From Nostoc sp. FACHB-280 (GTDB lineage Bacteria; Cyanobacteriota; Cyanobacteriia; Cyanobacteriales; Nostocaceae): a stretch of DNA of 62,025 bases. A program made the translations under genes and the position numbers. The DNA is taken from contig NZ_JACJSD010000045.1 of the NCBI RefSeq assembly GCF_014697615.1, positions 1-62,025 of the forward strand, read 5' to 3'. The notes beneath the pieces were generated by a model. It saw only the letters and a program-made list of their open reading frames with translations, was not told the DNA's origin and made no database searches. Positions 58,401 to 62,025 of this stretch are shown one piece after another (the stretch's first letter is position 1; the number at the start of each line of letters is the position of its first letter).

Positions 58401-58721
58401 ACCTAATGTTGGTGTCCAACCTAGGGTTCTGGATTCAGCCAATACAGTACCAGAATCTATAGATGTAAATTGATAAATTAAGGCGCGATCGCAATTAATT
58501 TTTTCTCTAACTTGGGCAACACTGAGTTTCAGTAATGTATCTACATCTTGAGCTTGACGCATCACATTGCTGATAGCCTGTAATTGCTGCCGCCAGAGTT
58601 TAAAATCTTGACCAATATGATAATTATTGGTAGCCAGATGATTAATAGCTTGATTTTCTCTTGCTTCAACTTCAGGGATTACTTCTTCATTATCTTTACT
58701 ATTGTGATACGCAATTGTCAT
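55428..58721 (-). CDS. Soluble chemoreceptor with four GAF domains, three cyanobacteriochrome-like
   Basis: GAF1 (about 55-195) lacks a ligand Cys. GAF2-4 (about 225-735) are near-copies with C316, C499 and C682, each in [14 protein letters not shown] motifs and exactly 183 residues apart; with the upstream [12 protein letters not shown] motif this fits bilin-binding cyanobacteriochrome GAFs. A HAMP-like segment (about 770-830) and the MA signalling hairpin (about 860-1097; [20 protein letters not shown]) follow. No membrane helix is seen. It is most like PtxD/PixJ phototaxis receptors. Confidence 0.9.
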   Translation of the reverse strand: MTIAYHNSKDNEEVIPEVEARENQAINHLATNNYHIGQDFKLWRQQLQAISNVMRQAQDVDTLLKLSVAQVREKINCDRALIYQFTSIDSGTVLAESRTLGWTPTLGENLPGMLFGLYNNQDYLESVAIEDVEQIQVTPYQKQLLEKFQIKASLSLPILIGGKVWGLLAVNTCTHTRQWPETEITFLSQVTTELAYKFQSFEFQRELDLRTQAKKSVAKVIEKIIRVSDIDKIFQATTQEIRQLLRCDRVAVYRFYDNWSGEFVAESVGHGWVKLVGPGINTVWEDTHLQETQGGRYRHHESFVVNDIYKVGHFQCHIEILEQFEVKAYVIVPVFAGEKLWGLLAAYQNSGTRDWHEWEVSFLEQIGLQFGVAIAHAEYLAQMQVQSQQLVQIAEQEKTLTKIVNRIRQSPDVESVFRTTTQEVRLSLKCDRVAVYRFSPDWGGEFIAESVGSNWVKLVGPNIKTVLDDTYLQETQGGRYARGENFVVNDIYKIGLAPCHIEILEQFEAKAYIIVPIFFGEQLWGLLAAYQNSGSREWQSWEVNFLNQIALQFSIAKSQIDYLEEVRVKTEKLTQIAEQEKAFTKIVNRIRQCVDLDEIFKVTTQEVRQLLRCDRMAVYRFSPDWSGEFIAESVGHNWVKLVGIDIKTVWEDTHLQETQGGRYAKGESFVVHDIYQVGHSPCHIEILEQFEVRAYVIVPIFFGEKLWGLLAAYQNSGTRNWEESQVSLLARIGDQLGLALQQTESLQQLQTQSAQLAEAADREKAAKELLQQRSIQLLMALRPALNGDLTVRAPITEDELGTIADAYNNTLQALRQIVIQVQAAAQQVVQTSATSNASLAGLNNLAQQQSEDIASALGDIQQMLDSTQAVVANAELVQVAVQKANQTVESGDIAMNLTVKAIEGIRETVAQTSKKIKRLSESSQKISKVVNLISNFATQTNVLALNAAIEATRAGEYGKGFAVVADEVRSLSRQSAAATIEIEKLVQEIQAETGEVAVAMETGIQQVVEGTNLVSETRQNLNAIVLATAEISQLLQQITAATQTQMGQSETVTHSMQDVAEIANKTFAESQEIAAIFQDLLGMAQELLTTASKFKVN

Positions 58722-58799
58722 TTCAAAATACCTCTTTTTGGTGATTAAATAATCAGTAACTTTCCAATTTCACTGACAACGAATATTAAAATATTGATT

Positions 58800-59294
58800 T
58801 TATTGCTGGCTCATCCACATAGGAGATTTAACAAGTGCGGCTGCATCTATGTTGAATACCATTTCCTCAAGGGTATTAATAAAGTACCCTTGGATAAAAG
58901 CTGAAACTTTAGGAGAAAAAACATCAGATGTAGGCAACTTCATTTGTTCAGTTTCTAACCACTCAATATCCATCAAATTTTTAACTAGGAATCCTAAATT
59001 CTTACCTTCAATTTCTAAAATAACTGCCATCATTTTAGAGAGAAAATTCACTCCTTGTACAAGTGATGGATAACCTAGCATCTCCTCTAAATCTACTAAC
59101 CAAAGCATTTCACCCCGCCAGTTATATATACCTAAAACACAACTAGGCATTTGAGGTACACCACATATATCTGCCAAAGACACTTGTAAAACTTCGGTAA
59201 TGTGTTGCAATGAGATGACTGCTTTATCGTTACTACCTAGGGTAAATCCTAAAAATTTTTGCTGGCTTTCCACAGTCAACTCATCCTCTAACAA
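58800..59294 (-). CDS. CheW-like adaptor
   Basis: The 164-residue single CheW domain (FLGFTLGSNDKAVISLQHITEVLQV, VLGIYNWRGEMLWLVDL, ILEIEGKNLGFLV) couples the chemoreceptor and CheA. The middle gene of the operon, with about 70-bp gaps on each side. Confidence 0.92.
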   Translation of the reverse strand: MLEDELTVESQQKFLGFTLGSNDKAVISLQHITEVLQVSLADICGVPQMPSCVLGIYNWRGEMLWLVDLEEMLGYPSLVQGVNFLSKMMAVILEIEGKNLGFLVKNLMDIEWLETEQMKLPTSDVFSPKVSAFIQGYFINTLEEMVFNIDAAALVKSPMWMSQQ

Positions 59295-59361
59295 GTTATT
59301 TTTTGCAAATCTATTAGTTAATTGTTTTAACTAATAGATTAAATGACACATTTAAGCAATT

Positions 59362-59724
59362 TTATTGCAGGACTTGCTTCAGTGTTTTTACCAATTCTTC
59401 TTTATCAATTGGCTTAGAGAGATAGGCTTCTGCGCCTAACATATTGCCCCACATTTTATCCACATCACTATTTTTTGTTGAACAAAAAACCACAGGTATT
59501 TTACTGGTTGCTGGGTTCGATTTTAGTTCTCGACAAATTTCAAATCCACTTTTACCCGGCAAAATTACATCTAGAAAAATCACATCTGGGGTCTTTCCAT
59601 CTATCTTGGCTTGAGCTTCTTCACTACTTTTGGCACTAATTACGGAATAGCCCGCTTGTTGTAAGTAACGGCTGAGTATTTCCATATCTGTCAAACCATC
59701 TTCAACAATTAACGCAGTATTCAT
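59362..59724 (-). CDS. CheY-like response regulator
   Basis: The 120-residue single receiver domain has acidic pair VEDGLTD, phospho-Asp in VIFLDVILPG, VVFCST switch and Lys in AYLSKPID. It has no output domain, so it should act by protein contact, probably on pilus machinery as in related cyanobacterial loci. Confidence 0.93.
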   Translation of the reverse strand: MNTALIVEDGLTDMEILSRYLQQAGYSVISAKSSEEAQAKIDGKTPDVIFLDVILPGKSGFEICRELKSNPATSKIPVVFCSTKNSDVDKMWGNMLGAEAYLSKPIDKEELVKTLKQVLQ

Positions 59725-60239
59725 AAAAGTTTCCTACTCGATTCACTTACAACTAGAGACAGAAAATCTCAATACTCATCGTTAGATGAATATGAGTTTT
59801 TGCGCGAAACATAATTCAGGAGTTAGGAGCCAAAATTCAGAAGAATTCTGTACTAATGGTGGATAAATAAACAGTTTTAAAAACTAACCAAATCTACTAT
59901 TTTATGGTATTCAATCAGTCACAGGTCTGAATTACTGATGCTTTTGATTCAGACCCTTTGACGAGTTCAGGATATTGCTTCTGAATTCTGACTTCTGAAT
60001 TCTGCTTCAATGATTTAATTTTGATTGATTATTCTTGTAAATGTTATAGAAAAAACACTTACATTTTGAATTTTCCTGCAAAAATCTCCGGAAGAAAAAT
60101 GTTAATTTTTATCAAATTGTATAAAAATCGTAATAACTGAATGCACCAGAATAATCTGGATAAATATCTGATTAATATCCAGTTTAAATAGTTATGAACA
60201 ACTTGGATTGGAGTCAGTATCTACATCTACGCTTGATTA
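59725..60239. other. Gap between the PatA-like and CheY genes
   Basis: 515 bp without a gene. It carries several ttctgaattctgactt-type short repeats (about 59831 and 59985-60005). It is long for an operon spacer, so a second promoter for cheY onwards is likely. Confidence 0.5.
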
Positions 60240-61505
60240 CTAATGTCCTAAAGACATTTCTAAGTTAGATTTACTCTGCGATTTAGGCGGGGTCACGTTC
60301 GCAGGTTTCTGAACTTGCAGGTGTTTGCGAATTACACTCATAACTTTATCCGCAGCTACAGGTTTAGTCAGAAAATCTGTCGAGCCAACCACTTTAGCAC
60401 GGACTCTATCTAACAAACCATCATTGCCAGTTAAAATGATCACAGGTGTATTAGCAAAAGCAGATACGCGTCGCAACTGAGTACAGATTTCGTAACCACT
60501 AGCAACTGGCATAATTAAATCTAGAAAAATCAAATCTGGTTTATGTTGAATTAAAGTTGGCAGTGCTTGGATTGGGTCTTGAATTTTGATGAATCTCAAC
60601 CCATTCGCAGTCACAATCTCCTCTAAAATTTTACAAACTTGGGGACTATCATCGACACAGGCAACCAATGGTATATGAGAGTTCTTTGTTTGCAAAGAAA
60701 TAGATTTATTGTCATCTTCAGTAGATAACAAAGGTAAGTCTGGTACTTCGATTAATTCAACAATGCCTTTGAGAATGTAGGGAAGCAATGAGCGAGTTAC
60801 AGGTAAAACATTCTGCTTCATTTTTGCAGCTAAATCTCTTAGTGTCTGTTTACCATTCATCAAAGTGACAAAGTTATTGTAAACAGATGGACTTACCTGT
60901 TGTTGGAGTTGTTCTGGTCTCCGGAGAATTGGTGCTAAGTCAGGCGAAAAGTTTGCCAAGCCAGCTTCTGACCAACTTTTCCACGAGTCTTGCATCTGTT
61001 TGACAGATAAATCTGCACTTGTGAAACTCATTGGTGTTTCTAAAATAGTATCCTGGCTGCGATCGCAACTGAAAGCCACAAAATCTGTGTGCTGGGCTAG
61101 GTCAAATAACAACTCAGTAATTGTATTTTCGACAATTGCTTGAATTTGTTCTCTGTTGATTTTCTGTCTTTTGTACAAAATTTCTAACAGGCGATAATCC
61201 CAGTAATAAACGGCAAAATCTTGTTGGCGAAACTGAATTTTCTCCACATCTATTTGCGGACAATATTGTGCCATATATCTGCGCCAACGCCGAAAAGGAT
61301 GAGTCCCGCCTGCGGCCCAAACTATCCGACCTAACCGATAATAAAAAGACCAATGATGCCCTTTCGCACTTTTAATGTTTAGCTGACCGTTGTATTGTAG
61401 CTGGGTGCAAGTCCTAAATTCATGAATGATGTTATTTGATACCATTAGTTCCGGGTGGGTCATACCTTTTTCATATAATGCAAAAGTCAGCTTGCCCAAA
61501 TCCAC
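60240..61505 (-). CDS. PatA-like response regulator
   Basis: The 421 residues carry an N-terminal PATAN-type domain (about 1-115; LTFALYEKGMTHPELM, RLGRIVWAAGGTHPFRRWRRYM), a helical middle and a C-terminal REC (about 282-405; CVDDSPQVC, Asp in LIFLDLIMPVASGYE, Lys in DFLTKPVA). In Nostocales such PatA-like genes head chemotaxis-like operons that steer hormogonium motility. The relation to heterocyst PatA is by domain layout only. Confidence 0.9.
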   Translation of the reverse strand: MDLGKLTFALYEKGMTHPELMVSNNIIHEFRTCTQLQYNGQLNIKSAKGHHWSFYYRLGRIVWAAGGTHPFRRWRRYMAQYCPQIDVEKIQFRQQDFAVYYWDYRLLEILYKRQKINREQIQAIVENTITELLFDLAQHTDFVAFSCDRSQDTILETPMSFTSADLSVKQMQDSWKSWSEAGLANFSPDLAPILRRPEQLQQQVSPSVYNNFVTLMNGKQTLRDLAAKMKQNVLPVTRSLLPYILKGIVELIEVPDLPLLSTEDDNKSISLQTKNSHIPLVACVDDSPQVCKILEEIVTANGLRFIKIQDPIQALPTLIQHKPDLIFLDLIMPVASGYEICTQLRRVSAFANTPVIILTGNDGLLDRVRAKVVGSTDFLTKPVAADKVMSVIRKHLQVQKPANVTPPKSQSKSNLEMSLGH

Positions 61506-61900
61506 ATTAGCTATATAGTCCTTGGCAAGAATATAGAAGCTGGCGAAATAAATTTTGCAACCTTCTTTTCTATACGGCTATTTTATGGATATTGATATAT
61601 AACCTTCCTTTAGCAAGATTGAGCAGAGTCAGAAAATAGAAATATAAAATGTTGTATTAGTAGCAAATCTATCTAATACAAACTTTTCATTAGTTGTTAC
61701 CCAACTAAACTTATTTTTTATTTAAAAGTGGAATGGCTATATTTCAACGCTAAAATCTCATTAACATTATCTTAAGCAAATTTAATGTCAGAAATAACCG
61801 TGTAAATCCTGATTTTAAAACTATTAACTTTTTTATAGATTTTCAAGATAATATTTTTATTTGTTAAGCATTCCAAAGATATATGTATTAATTTTCTTAG
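61506..61900. other. Upstream region of the chemotaxis-like operon
   Basis: 395 very AT-rich bp, without gene or recognisable RNA. It should hold the operon promoter. No sigma-factor signature is convincing. Confidence 0.45.
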
Positions 61901-61922
61901 AGACCATTTATAAAGTAAATCT

Positions 61923-62025
61923 TTAGACGGCTAGACGACGTAACATAATACGAGTCATAACGGCATATATAGCAGCTTCACTCATTTCAGGAAGACGTTC
62001 GTAATCCTTACTCAAACGATGGTAC
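61923..62025 (-). mobile_element. IS5-like transposase 3' end (cut by the window edge)
   Basis: The reverse strand encodes YHRLSKDYERLPEMSEAA, then IYAVMTRIMLRRLAV and a stop, the typical C-terminus of IS5-family DDE transposases. A probable IS end, gagaccatttataaagt, starts at about 61900, 20 bp beyond the stop. The rest of the element lies outside the window. Confidence 0.8.

Overview
The window is chromosomal DNA of a filamentous, probably heterocyst-forming cyanobacterium (Nostocales, Nostoc/Anabaena type). The evidence is its low to middling GC, dozens of HIP1 octamers (gcgatcgc), heptamer (STRR-type) and hairpin repeats between genes, and typical cyanobacterial families: SbtA/SbtB, a PatA-like regulator, GAF-domain photoreceptors, UbiA and SLH proteins. 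Nothing looks like a prophage or large island. The only clear IS fragment is a transposase end at the right border.

Layout. 1-14.7 kb: TPR protein, family-4 uracil-DNA glycosylase, copper-type pair (HMA + DUF305), RRM protein, kinase/FGE-domain fusion, orphan potC, a GT4 glycosyltransferase, small secreted and hypothetical proteins, a class V aminotransferase, a MITE-like element, a stand-alone CphA-like ATP-grasp protein and a histidine kinase. 14.8-26.5 kb: ppx and ubiA (divergent), a SLOG-type protein, a GGDEF protein, an unassigned structured RNA (20.7-20.85 kb), a second HMA protein, alaS, a cluster of decayed toxin-antitoxin genes, an EVE protein and a 6S RNA gene. 26.9-35.3 kb: an ethylene-receptor-like histidine kinase, then a TetR-controlled ABC-2 export operon (HlyD, fused ATPase, two permeases) and a broken HigA-like gene. 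35.4-38.5 kb: sbtA-sbtB-antiporter bicarbonate uptake cluster. 39-47.3 kb: SLH beta-helix protein, two overlapping two-component genes and PBP2. 47.5-51.2 kb: potA, a four-helix-bundle gene framed by inverted heptamer arrays, potD and potB. 51.8-61.5 kb: a five-gene chemotaxis-like operon (PatA-like, CheY, CheW, MCP with three probable bilin-binding GAF domains, CheA-REC), most like the phototaxis (ptx/pix type) loci.

How they work together. SbtA brings in HCO3- with Na+, SbtB gates it and the antiporter can return Na+. PotA, PotD, PotB and the distant PotC make one complete polyamine-type importer. The chemotaxis-like operon can link light sensing to type IV pilus motility. Two themes stand out. 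First, short heptamer repeats invade gene ends, supplying stop codons (UDG, potA, the four-helix-bundle gene, the SLOG gene, hlyD), a start codon (potD) and an in-frame linker (ABC ATPase). Second, an orphan RNA at 20.7 kb has a closing stem that competes with a terminator, like a riboswitch, but no recognisable gene follows it.
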